Source of the DNA: Ornithinibacillus halophilus
GTDB lineage: Bacteria; Bacillota; Bacilli; Bacillales; Amphibacillaceae
Direction of reading: 5' to 3'
NCBI RefSeq assembly: GCF_900129485.1
Contig: NZ_FQVW01000024.1
Span: forward strand, 1-47,729
Length of the DNA stretch: 47,729 nt
Shown here: piece after piece, positions 1 to 7,898 of the stretch
How the letters are laid out: each line of letters opens with the position of its first letter
How positions within the stretch are numbered: position 1 is the first letter of the stretch
Position numbers and translations under genes: made by a program
The notes under the pieces: model-generated
What the model was told of the DNA's origin: nothing
Databases searched by the model: none
The model's input: the letters and a program-made list of their open reading frames with translations, nothing else

Positions 1-560
1 TTCGCTTTCACTTCCAGCACAAGTGCGACATCTGTTCAAGTTTCCTTCGGTCACTTTCACAGTGTCTTCTTTGCCGTGGGCGGCTGGTGAGCCAGGGTAC
101 TACGTGGTTAATCTTCCTTGCTCCCTTGCGCTGAGGAAGCCTGCTTCAGATCTTTACTAGCAGACGCAAGCGCATCATGGGGTCTCACCTATGCCTCTCC
201 TCCCGCAGGACAAGTAATGCTACGGCAGCATTATCATCGCACGAAGGAAATTGTTTTTTATTTCCGAGGAGTCTTCGTGTATTTCCTTCGTTAGTTTTGA
301 AATCCATTTAAAAGTATTGCAATTTAGATTGTTGATTGGAGCGGATGGCAGTCGACTCCTACGGGAATAGCACGTGTCTGAAGACCCCACAAAGATGTAC
401 CTGCGTCTACTAGCAAATCATAGAAGTTAATTCCTCGGTACAAGGCAGCAAAGAAGATTATTCAAGTAGTAGCCTGGCTGAAGCCGTGCCCGAGGAAAGC
501 GACTGCCAGCAGCGGAAATCAACTAAGCACTATCTTTGAGTTTTTATTAACTATAAAAAG
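1..560 (+). repeat. composite dispersed repeat, copy A (left-truncated)
   Basis: This is non-coding repeat DNA that matches 37117-37705 (copy B) along nearly its whole length and ends with the same AT-rich tail (CTATAAAAAGCAAT). It has two diverged, oppositely oriented modules. Module I (about 1-290) is the reverse complement of the solo copy C at 21552-21730. Module II (about 326-525) has nested arms: GTTGATT 331-337 with AATCAAC 517-523, GGCAGTCG 347-354 with CGACTGCC 500-507, and GCACG with CGTGC. Compared with copy B, the central loop of module II carries extra sequence (about 390-470). The left edge is cut by the window. It abuts the 3' end of the 3D-domain gene, much as copy B abuts proC. 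Similar GC-rich intergenic repeats are common in Bacillaceae; their function is unknown to me. The remaining 561-684 shows no gene. Confidence 0.8.
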
Positions 561-684
561 CAATACCCCCTATAAACAACTAACTATAACAACATGTACG
601 ACTAGTATTGTTCGTTTTTATAGTGCGATTATTTAGTTATGTGCCAGTCTCTTTCTAGAATGAACTGTTACGGTTCTCTTTATA

Positions 685-1833
685 TCATTGAATGGTTACT
701 TTAACTCTTCGAACTCCCCATTGATAGGCTTCTTTTTTAGTTGGTACAAAAACGTCAATTTTATTTCCTTTTATAGCACTTCCTATATCACCTGCAATGG
801 CATAACCATAACCTTCAACATGAACAACTGAACCTAAAGGTATAACAGATGGGTCGACTGCGATTACCTTTGCATCTGGGTTTTCTTTTAGGTTAATTCC
901 TGTATATGTTATTCCGCGACAGCCTGTACAATTTGCAGTATAAGCAGTAGAAGTCATCATTAACGTCTCTGCATTTTTGGTTTCAAGTGAAGATTCATTT
1001 TCTTTGTCACTATTAACTAATTTAGCTTTTTCTTTTTCTCTAGCTTTTCTTTCTTCTTCTCTTTTCTTCGCTTCTATCGCCTTTTGTCTAGCAATTTCAA
1101 TTTCACGCTTCACTTGAGCCTCAACAGATGCTAATTTACTATCTTCTGCTTGTAAGCGATCCATAATATCATTTAATTCATTCTGTTTTCTTTCTAATGC
1201 TTTTGTATTTTGAACTAACTGTTGTTTTTGCTTTGTCACTAACTCTAGCGTTTCTTCTTGTTCTGTTCTCATTTGATTAAGATTATCCAGCTTGTCAAAG
1301 GCTGATTGTTGATTTTCTGCAACTTGATCTTTATCAGCCTGAAGTTGATCCATTAAAGAGACATCTGATTCAGCAATTTTGTTTAAAGATACGATTCTAG
1401 TGATCAAATCTCCAAAGCTTTCTGAACCTAATACAACCTCTAAAAATCCTATAGATCCCCCATTACGCTGATAAGAAACAACTCTGTCTTCAAGAATTTC
1501 ATATCGTGATTCAATATTTTCTTCAAGTTCTTCAATTTCCTCTTGTAGTACTCGAATATCTTCAACTGTTTCAGTAATATTTTCTTCCGTCTTTTCTATT
1601 AAACGTTCATTTTCTTCTATCGATTCATTAACACTTTCTAATTTAAGACATAACTCATCTATTTCAGTTAGCACTTCATTGATTTGTGCTTTAACCTGCG
1701 TTTGTTCTGTTTTAATCTCTTTACGTTGGTCTTTTATTTCATCTAAATCTTTTGTATCAGCATAACTATAAAAGATTGGACATCCTATTACTAATAGCGT
1801 TGCTAAGGTAATTACAGTTATCTTTTTACCCAA
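685..1833 (-). CDS. secreted coiled-coil protein with C-terminal 3D domain
   Basis: This is a predicted cell-wall protein, probably a peptidoglycan-active enzyme acting outside the membrane. Residues 1-25 are a signal peptide (MGKK, then a hydrophobic core ending in SYADTKD). Residues of about 27-270 are charged coiled coil rich in Glu, Lys and Gln, like the N-terminal part of CwlO/PcsB-type proteins. The last 85 or so residues form a 3D domain, named for three conserved Asp: here in AVDPSVIPLGS, AGDIGSAIKG and KIDVFVP. The 3D fold resembles the MltA lytic transglycosylase core. The start is TTG at 1833, with GAGGG six bases upstream. Bacillus YocH pairs 3D with LysM rather than with a coiled coil, so this is a different architecture. 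It is a single gene with repeat A downstream. The domain call is firm; enzymatic specificity is inferred. Confidence 0.85.
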   Translation of the reverse strand: MGKKITVITLATLLVIGCPIFYSYADTKDLDEIKDQRKEIKTEQTQVKAQINEVLTEIDELCLKLESVNESIEENERLIEKTEENITETVEDIRVLQEEIEELEENIESRYEILEDRVVSYQRNGGSIGFLEVVLGSESFGDLITRIVSLNKIAESDVSLMDQLQADKDQVAENQQSAFDKLDNLNQMRTEQEETLELVTKQKQQLVQNTKALERKQNELNDIMDRLQAEDSKLASVEAQVKREIEIARQKAIEAKKREEERKAREKEKAKLVNSDKENESSLETKNAETLMMTSTAYTANCTGCRGITYTGINLKENPDAKVIAVDPSVIPLGSVVHVEGYGYAIAGDIGSAIKGNKIDVFVPTKKEAYQWGVRRVKVTIQ

Positions 1834-1991
1834 CTTTTTCCCTCGCTTCCTACTTCCCGGTTACAAATCTAGTAGTCCAGAAGCAATTATAGCATGTTCT
1901 AGTAACAAGTCTATTAACTTCAAATTACAATTATATTACACGAAACAAGAGTTAACTTATAGAACTTGATACAGTTGGGATTTGATTTCAC

Positions 1992-2024
1992 AAAAAAAAC
2001 ACAGGACATTGACTGTCCCATGTT
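1992..2024 (-). terminator. Rho-independent terminator of the degV-family gene
   Basis: Read on the minus strand, a 12-bp stem with two mismatches (AAACATGGGACA with TGTCCTGTGTTT) is followed by eight T. It lies directly after the DegV-family stop codon at 2028. Confidence 0.8.
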
Positions 2025-2027
2025 TCA

Positions 2028-2879
2028 TTATTCCTCATTCCAAAACAGACCTAATGTTCCTTCCCCAGCATGAACTGCAAGGGATGAACTAATTTCCCCT
2101 ATTTCAATTGGTAACCCGGAGATTTCTGCCTCAATCAATTCTTTCATTTCCATTGCTTTATTGATTGCATTCCCGTGCATGATTCCTAATTGCTTAATTT
2201 TTTTCGATTCATATGCTTCTTTAAATAAATTTACAACCTTACTTGTTGCCTTCTTTTCCGATCGAATACGCTCAATTAATCCAAGTTCTCCATTAGTATC
2301 AATGGATAGAATAGGTTTTATTTTTAAAAAGTTTCCTAATAAAAATTGAGCCCCTGACATTCTACCACCTTTATACAATTGCTCAAGGCTACCAAGTAAT
2401 ATTAGATTTCTAGACTTTTTCGCTAAACCTCTTAGTTCTTCTGCAATTTGTTTGTTATCTAGCCCCTCTTCTGCTAGTTCGATACCTTTTTGAAGTAAAG
2501 CTGTGATCGCATATGACAAGGAATACGAATCTACCATTTCAACATCAAAACCTGAATGATCTTTACCTGTTTTCGAACTGGAGATTGTGCCACTTAACTT
2601 ATTAGAGACGTGTATGGCGATTGCTGAATCATACTTTTCTTTCAACTGATCATACAAATCTTTAAATCTACCAGCAGAAGGCTGAGAAGTTTTAGGTACT
2701 TGTTTTTCATTTCTAATAATCTCATATAATTGGTCAGAGGATAAATCAATCCCATCTTCATACTCTTTACCATCTGATATGACGACAATTGGTACTACAT
2801 AAATGTCTGGATGATTTCTTAATTCTTCCGTTAAAAAAGCAGTGCTATCCGTTACAAAAGCAATTCTCTTTTTTGTCAT
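2028..2879 (-). CDS. DegV family fatty-acid-binding protein (FakB-like)
   Basis: This is a cytosolic two-domain lipid-binding protein. In Firmicutes, FakB/DegV proteins hold a fatty acid for phosphorylation by FakA, feeding exogenous acids into phospholipid synthesis. The N-terminus has the family signature IAFVTDSTAFL, followed by KTSQPSAGRF and a Ser/Thr-rich SGTISSSKTG stretch that lines the fatty-acid pocket in known structures. The later GGRMSG and MHGNA motifs are also typical. The length, about 283 residues, matches the family. I chose ATG 2879 rather than the upstream ATG at 2891 because GGGGAT, between the two, is correctly placed as ribosome binding site for 2879. It is monocistronic with its own terminator. 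Which lipid it prefers cannot be told from sequence. Confidence 0.9.
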   Translation of the reverse strand: MTKKRIAFVTDSTAFLTEELRNHPDIYVVPIVVISDGKEYEDGIDLSSDQLYEIIRNEKQVPKTSQPSAGRFKDLYDQLKEKYDSAIAIHVSNKLSGTISSSKTGKDHSGFDVEMVDSYSLSYAITALLQKGIELAEEGLDNKQIAEELRGLAKKSRNLILLGSLEQLYKGGRMSGAQFLLGNFLKIKPILSIDTNGELGLIERIRSEKKATSKVVNLFKEAYESKKIKQLGIMHGNAINKAMEMKELIEAEISGLPIEIGEISSSLAVHAGEGTLGLFWNEE

Positions 2880-3018
2880 TATAATCCCCATTTCTGTTCA
2901 TAATACGTAACAATTCTTTATACAGAAAACTTCATGTAATTCTTATTAATAATTAGTATACCTTTTTTATTTAATTATACCAAGTATTAGTATCTGGTAT
3001 CAATAATAACTTAAAAAT

Positions 3019-3045
3019 AAAGAGGTGAGAATTCCTCACCTCTTT
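3019..3045 (-). terminator. terminator after HAD phosphatase gene
   Basis: A perfect 11-bp stem (AAAGAGGTGAG with CTCACCTCTTT) with a 5-nt loop is followed on the minus strand by ATTTTTAA. It lies downstream of the HAD gene that ends at 3092. Confidence 0.85.
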
Positions 3046-3091
3046 ACAAATCATTTTATGTAACTTTATAGATTGGGGCACGGCAAATTTA

Positions 3092-3754
3092 TTAAGCGAA
3101 AATTGGCCATTGATTTTTTTGTGCTATTTCTTTCATATTATCTTTGGGATTAACGACAATTGGATGTTGAACAAAGTTAAACAAAGGTAAATCACTCTCA
3201 CTATCTGCGTATGCCCAGATTTCCTTAATTTCCCCTTCTTTTTCGTGTAACTGAATCCACTCTTTTAGCCTGTTAACTTTCACTTCACCATTAACTATTG
3301 TTCCAATTTGACCATTACAAATTCCATTTTTGTCATACTTTAGCTCGGTACCTATTACTTGAACAGATAAATTAACTTCTTTTGTAAATGCAGTTAAAAA
3401 AGGCATTAATGCACCAGATACTACAATGACAGTATCCCCGTCTTTTTCATGCTGCCTTAGCTTATGGATCAATTCATAATTAACTTCTTTTTTTCCAATA
3501 TCAACTAGCTGAATAAAGAAATGTTCTAGTTCCTCTTTAGATTTACCTTTGAAGGATTTCGCAAATGCCTTAAAAAAAGCGTGGCGAAATTTTTCCTTTC
3601 CTTGAAACACTCCAATTACGATTGCTTTTACAAGACCTATAGCAACCACTAACCATTCTCTTAGCTTAAAATCTTTCTTAGCCACTTGAAACATTATTTT
3701 GAACGAATTCCCCTTAAAAAGGGTCCCATCAAAGTCTACCGTTACTAATCCCAC
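3092..3754 (-). CDS. HAD-IB family phosphatase (SerB-like)
   Basis: This is a predicted cytosolic phosphohydrolase of the haloacid dehalogenase superfamily, subfamily IB, which includes phosphoserine phosphatases. Motif I is DFDGTLF near residue 7 (the first Asp is the nucleophile), motif II is VVSGA, and motif III/IV is ADSESDLPLF for Mg binding. The helical insertion between motifs I and II serves as the cap. At 220 residues the length is normal. The start is GTG 3754, preceded by AAAGGAG at 8 nt. It has no operon partner; narK is divergent, 200 bp away. The substrate is unknown: phosphoserine is possible, but the distance from serine genes gives no support. Confidence 0.85.
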   Translation of the reverse strand: MGLVTVDFDGTLFKGNSFKIMFQVAKKDFKLREWLVVAIGLVKAIVIGVFQGKEKFRHAFFKAFAKSFKGKSKEELEHFFIQLVDIGKKEVNYELIHKLRQHEKDGDTVIVVSGALMPFLTAFTKEVNLSVQVIGTELKYDKNGICNGQIGTIVNGEVKVNRLKEWIQLHEKEGEIKEIWAYADSESDLPLFNFVQHPIVVNPKDNMKEIAQKNQWPIFA

Positions 3755-3959
3755 AACTTCAGCTCCTTTTGCGAATATCTACTCATTTAACCAGTTATTT
3801 CCTATCATTATACTTTAAATTAACTGAATATCCAATTTTCTTTAGACACCTCTCTTATTACATAACTTTACCTATAACTGTAAATACTTTATAAAAAGAT
3901 TTTCATGATTTTGCAGCTACCAGAATATGATTTTTTGAAGAGAAAGGATTAGAGTGTAT

Positions 3960-5126
3960 ATGAAGAATAAAATTCAATTACCCTTACAAACATCAAGTCT
4001 TGTAATTGGCTTTATGGTTTGGGTTCTTATATCTTCCTTAATGCCGAGTATTCAGGAAGATATTACATTAACATCAGGTCAAGCTTCAATCGTTACTGCA
4101 ATCCCAGTAATCCTCGGTTCCTTATTAAGGATTCCCATTGGATTTTATACAGACCGATTTGGTGCAAGAACATTATTTGTCATCAGTTTAATAGCACTTT
4201 TATTTCCGGTATTTTATATAAGTATTGCAGAATCATTCGTCGATTTAGTAATCGGTGGACTTCTACTCGGAATTGGTGGAGCAACATTTTCTATTGGGGT
4301 AACATCACTACCTAAATACTATCCAAAAGAAAAACACGGCTTCGTTAATGGAATATATGGTGTTGGTAATATTGGAACAGCATTAACTACGTTTGGAGCA
4401 CCTGTATTAGCACAATCAATTGGTTGGCAAAATACAGTGCGTACGTTTCTATTATTACTAGCGTTATTTGCTGTTCTTAATTTTATCTTTGGTGATCGAA
4501 ACGAACTTAAATCGAAGAAATCAATGATGGAACAAATTAAAGGTGTCTACACTAATTCAACATTGTGGTTCCTTAGCCTTTTCTATTTCATTACTTTTGG
4601 TTCATTTGTTGCGTTTACGATATTTTTACCAAGCTTCTTAGTTGACCATTACCACTTGGAACCTGTTGATGCTGGGATGAGAACAGCAGGATTTATTGTT
4701 ATTGCTACTCTTTTACGACCTATTGGTGGTTTTTTAGGAGATAAATTTAATCCATTCATCATCTTAATGTGGGTCTTCCTAGGGGTAACCTTATCAGGGA
4801 TCTTATTATCATTCTCTCCAAATATTGAATGGTATACGGTTGGAGCGTTAGCAGTTGGGATAGCTGTTGGTATTGGTAATGGTACTGTGTTTAAATTAGT
4901 ACCTCTGTATTTTTCCAAACAAGCTGGTATCGTCAACGGGGTTGTATCAGCAATGGGAGGACTCGGTGGATTTTTCCCGCCGTTATTATTAACCGGGGTT
5001 AATCTAATTACAGGACACCATGCGATTGCATTTATGCTCCTATCCGAATTTTCACTTGCAAGCTTGATAATCGTAATCTTTATGTATTATCAGGAACGAT
5101 TAAAAGATGAAGGTCGTTTAAAATAG
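3960..5126 (+). CDS. narK: nitrate/nitrite antiporter NarK (MFS)
   Basis: This is a twelve-helix major facilitator membrane protein of the nitrate/nitrite porter family. It exports nitrite and/or imports nitrate during anaerobic nitrate respiration. The sequence closely follows Bacillus NarK, with VWVLISSL near the start, TAIPVILGSLLRIP, the signature GVTSLPKYYPKEKHG, and FKLVPLYFSKQAGIVNG in the second half. At about 390 residues the length is typical. Two starts are possible: GTG 3954, five bases after AAAGGA, or ATG 3960, eleven bases after; I list the ATG. In B. subtilis narK is cotranscribed with fnr; here fnr lies at 19241, and no nitrate reductase genes are in the window. No clear TGTGA-N6-TCACA Fnr box is visible in 3755-3953. 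Nitrite export is inferred from the family. Confidence 0.9.
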   Translation: MKNKIQLPLQTSSLVIGFMVWVLISSLMPSIQEDITLTSGQASIVTAIPVILGSLLRIPIGFYTDRFGARTLFVISLIALLFPVFYISIAESFVDLVIGGLLLGIGGATFSIGVTSLPKYYPKEKHGFVNGIYGVGNIGTALTTFGAPVLAQSIGWQNTVRTFLLLLALFAVLNFIFGDRNELKSKKSMMEQIKGVYTNSTLWFLSLFYFITFGSFVAFTIFLPSFLVDHYHLEPVDAGMRTAGFIVIATLLRPIGGFLGDKFNPFIILMWVFLGVTLSGILLSFSPNIEWYTVGALAVGIAVGIGNGTVFKLVPLYFSKQAGIVNGVVSAMGGLGGFFPPLLLTGVNLITGHHAIAFMLLSEFSLASLIIVIFMYYQERLKDEGRLK

Positions 5127-5145
5127 TTCAAAAGTAGAAACATTA

Positions 5146-5180
5146 AAATTCCTAAGTTGTTCGTTGGCTTAGGAATTTTT
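5146..5180 (+). terminator. narK terminator
   Basis: An 11-bp stem (AAATTCCTAAG with CTTAGGAATTT) and 11-nt loop are followed by a T run. It begins 20 bp after the narK stop. Confidence 0.9.
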
Positions 5181-5264
5181 CGTTATAAGAACTTTTTCAT
5201 TTCATTCATTACAAAAAGAAATTATAATTCAAGTAGATAAAGAAAACTTGGGGAGTGGCGATGA

Positions 5265-6167
5265 ATGAAGGAAACAATTCGATTATTGAATGAGGAAGAT
5301 TACCCACTTTTAGAAGCAATGGATACAGGTAAGTCTGAGGATTATGTTAAACGTATTTTTGACCGGTTAATAACTGGACCTAATCGTTTATACGGTCTTT
5401 TTAGCGATGGAAAACTAGCTAGTGTTGGTGGCTATTCTATTTATGCAAAACGCTATGCAATGCTTGGCCGACTACGTAGTGATATGCGTTTTCGAGGGAA
5501 GAATTTTGCAACTAAATTAATGGAATTTGTAAAAGATGAAGCTTTTAAAGTAGATGAAATCCATTGGGTTGGCGCGAATACTCAGGAAGAGAACTTTCCT
5601 GCTAGACGTGTGTTAGAAAAAATGGGATTTCAATCATACACGATGCTACACGGAGCGATAACAAAAGATACCTCTGCATTAGAGTCTGGTGGTCAAACTT
5701 GGAATAAAATTCATGATATGCAACAAAAAATCGTTTGGTTGGATGAAATGTATTTAAAAACGAAGGCTATTTTTCCATATGAATGTTACTACCCTTTTCC
5801 TGCTTCAACGGATTTATTTCAAAAAAAGGATTTGGATACTTGGACATTTTATGAAAATATGGATCAAACGCGAATTCTGATTACAAAAGTCGACCAGAAA
5901 AAACACAAATACTTACATGCCATTTATCCATGGAATGATATCAACAATCAAAAAGGGTTATGGGAAACAATCTCCAAAGAATATCAAGAACTTCTTAAAC
6001 AAACGGAAGAGGAAACGTATATATGGATGGATTTGACGAAAGAAGAAGCAAATCAGTTACCAGAAAATCACTCGTTTGAATTGCCTTCTCCTTGGATTTT
6101 GTTTGGAATAGAGAAAACACAGTGGAAAAAATCAAAGAATCCAACTAACAACATGATCTCGTTGTAA
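5265..6167 (+). CDS. GNAT family N-acetyltransferase with C-terminal extension
   Basis: This is a predicted acetyl-CoA-dependent acyltransferase. Residues 1-140 are a GNAT fold; the acetyl-CoA pyrophosphate loop is the variant RFRGKNFATKL, and the following helix and strand (PARRVLEKMGFQSY) are typical. Residues of about 150-300 form a second region rich in Trp and aromatic residues, without a motif I can name. It may be a degenerate second GNAT half, since proteins of about 300 residues in this superfamily are often tandem. The start is ATG 5265 with GGGGAG about 9 nt upstream. The gene stands alone between two terminated units. The substrate is unknown. Confidence 0.75.
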   Translation: MKETIRLLNEEDYPLLEAMDTGKSEDYVKRIFDRLITGPNRLYGLFSDGKLASVGGYSIYAKRYAMLGRLRSDMRFRGKNFATKLMEFVKDEAFKVDEIHWVGANTQEENFPARRVLEKMGFQSYTMLHGAITKDTSALESGGQTWNKIHDMQQKIVWLDEMYLKTKAIFPYECYYPFPASTDLFQKKDLDTWTFYENMDQTRILITKVDQKKHKYLHAIYPWNDINNQKGLWETISKEYQELLKQTEEETYIWMDLTKEEANQLPENHSFELPSPWILFGIEKTQWKKSKNPTNNMISL

Positions 6168-6281
6168 TCGTAGGCTATTTTTATTTTAGTCGATATTTTT
6201 AATGACTCTTTCTATGCTGGTTGTATTACTATTTGTACATGCATATAGTTTACTAAACAGCAGATGAAAGGAGTTAATGAT

Positions 6282-6608
6282 ATGAGGGTCGGTCTATATG
6301 TATTAGGAGTATTAGCAGTAATTGTTGCTGTTAGTTTTATTGAAACCGATGCAGTGGAAAAAGATGAGGCGAACTATATTGTATATGAGGATGAAGTTCC
6401 TACAAGCGTCAATCAACCTACTGCTAGTACTGACATCCCTACTTTTTCATCATTAGAATCTGTCTTAGAAGAAACGAAAGAAGTAGATGGTAATTACGTT
6501 GAAGTGTATAGGGAATATGAAATTTACCGAGATGAGAACGATGTTATTATCAAGAGAGAGCCTACTTCAAATTACAATTACTTAAGGTATCAATTAAATG
6601 ATGAATAA
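6282..6608 (+). CDS. small membrane-anchored or secreted protein of unknown function
   Basis: I do not recognise this protein. From ATG 6282 it has 108 residues: a hydrophobic N-terminal segment (GLYVLGVLAVIVAVSF) that could be a signal anchor or an uncleaved signal peptide, then an acidic, Thr/Ser-rich exported part ending in a short Tyr-rich tail. I prefer ATG 6282 to the upstream ATG 6264 because AAAGGAG lies eight bases before 6282 and overlaps the other codon. No Cys, repeat or catalytic motif is visible. It is flanked by a bidirectional terminator shared with the DinB gene. Confidence 0.6.
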   Translation: MRVGLYVLGVLAVIVAVSFIETDAVEKDEANYIVYEDEVPTSVNQPTASTDIPTFSSLESVLEETKEVDGNYVEVYREYEIYRDENDVIIKREPTSNYNYLRYQLNDE

Positions 6609-6616
6609 GTTAGAAA

Positions 6617-6645
6617 AACCGAACTGAAAATTCATCAGTTCGGTT
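6617..6645. terminator. bidirectional terminator between small exported protein and DinB genes
   Basis: A perfect 11-bp stem (AACCGAACTGA with TCAGTTCGGTT) has A residues on the left and TT on the right. It sits between two convergent genes and can serve both. Confidence 0.85.
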
Positions 6646-6662
6646 CTTAAATTGCCCTTATT

Positions 6663-7145
6663 CTATTGTGCTGCCTGGTCTTCTTTTGTTGGTCCCATTA
6701 CACCAGGTACTTTCAATCCTGCTTGGCGTAATAATACGGTCATTTGACCACGGTGATGGGTTTGGTGATCGATTAAGGAACGTAATAATGCCCCACGTGG
6801 CACCTGATTGCCAAAGCTCTCAACTGTTTCTATTAATTGCTCGTCTGTTAAGTTAGATTCTACTTCTTCCTTAACCTTATTAGCGATTGCTTTATATCCT
6901 TCAGCAATTTCACTAACGTTATTTGGCACAACAGCTGGTTCCCCACTTACTGTTACATTCAACCCAATTTGACTTGCAAAAAATGCCGGGCTTGTAGCTA
7001 GATGCCAACCTAGCCAACCTAATGTATTATGCCCTTCTACAACTGCTTGATCTAATTTGTCATTCGAAATTGCTTCAATTACTCGAAGCGTCCCTTCTGA
7101 AGCCATATTCCAGTCATTTAAAAAATCTTCTTTTTTACGATACAT
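6663..7145 (-). CDS. DinB family protein (putative metal-dependent hydrolase/transferase)
   Basis: This is a four-helix-bundle protein of the DinB/YfiT superfamily, expected to bind a divalent metal through three His residues. They are visible as WHLAT in the second helix and the late DHQTHHRGQMTVLLRQ segment, which is the family hallmark. The length of 160 residues is standard. An AAAGGAG site precedes ATG 7145. Members include thiol-dependent S-transferases such as bacillithiol transferase, but this one cannot be assigned to a substrate. TrhA lies 32 bp upstream on the same strand, so the two may be cotranscribed. Confidence 0.85.
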   Translation of the reverse strand: MYRKKEDFLNDWNMASEGTLRVIEAISNDKLDQAVVEGHNTLGWLGWHLATSPAFFASQIGLNVTVSGEPAVVPNNVSEIAEGYKAIANKVKEEVESNLTDEQLIETVESFGNQVPRGALLRSLIDHQTHHRGQMTVLLRQAGLKVPGVMGPTKEDQAAQ

Positions 7146-7177
7146 TTCTATCTTACTCCTTTATCTTAATTAATATT

Positions 7178-7828
7178 TTAGTTAGGTAATAGATAAAACA
7201 ATATACAGAAAAAATGTGCTGTCGATCCAGCTATTACAAATAAATGCCAAACCATGTGATGGTATTTAAAACCACGCCACATATAAAAGACAGCACCGAT
7301 TGTATAACAAAGACCACCTACAACAAGTAAAACAACACCATTAAAATTTAAGTTATCCACAATTCTATTCCAACCAATAATGACCATCCATCCCATCGCG
7401 AGATAGAGAATAGTTGATGTAAACAAATATTTCTTTACAAAGAATGACTTGAATATTGTTCCTCCTATTGCTAGGCCCCAAACAATTCCAAACATCGTCC
7501 ACCCTAATGCACCTTGAATAACTATAAAGGTGAAAGGTGTATAGGTACCTGCAATAAAAAAGTAGATTGATGAGTGATCAAAGATTTCAAATAAATCTTT
7601 TGCTTTTCCTGGTGGCATTGCATGTACTAGAGTTGAAGACATGTACAAAATAAACATTGTTGCTCCAAATATTGTAAAACTTACAACATGCCATGCACTA
7701 CCGTGGACAGAGGAAAAAACAATTAGTACAACAAGTCCTGCCAGACTTAACACAGCACCAATTCCATGTGTTATTGCATTTGCTATTTCTTCACCCTTAG
7801 AAAAGGTATGTGTATCTGCCAAATTCAT
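7178..7828 (-). CDS. trhA: hemolysin III / TrhA family membrane protein (PAQR superfamily)
   Basis: This is a seven-helix integral membrane protein of the bacterial progestin/adipoQ receptor family. B. subtilis and E. coli members (YplQ/TrhA, YqfA) affect membrane fluidity and energetics; the hemolysin label is historical. The conserved zinc-binding signature is present: STLVHAM in helix 2, FDHSSIYFFIAGTYTPF in helix 3, and HHMVWHLFVIAGSTAHF near the C-terminus. The length of about 216 residues is typical. Two ATG codons are adjacent (7831 and 7828), right after AAAGG, so spacing favours the second, although the site is still tight. It probably shares a transcript with dinB downstream. Confidence 0.9.
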   Translation of the reverse strand: MNLADTHTFSKGEEIANAITHGIGAVLSLAGLVVLIVFSSVHGSAWHVVSFTIFGATMFILYMSSTLVHAMPPGKAKDLFEIFDHSSIYFFIAGTYTPFTFIVIQGALGWTMFGIVWGLAIGGTIFKSFFVKKYLFTSTILYLAMGWMVIIGWNRIVDNLNFNGVVLLVVGGLCYTIGAVFYMWRGFKYHHMVWHLFVIAGSTAHFFCILFYLLPN

Positions 7829-7898
7829 CATCCTTTATTTTTATTTCAAATTATTAATTATTTTCTCCAGAACAAACGAGTAATTAAACCTATAGTAC

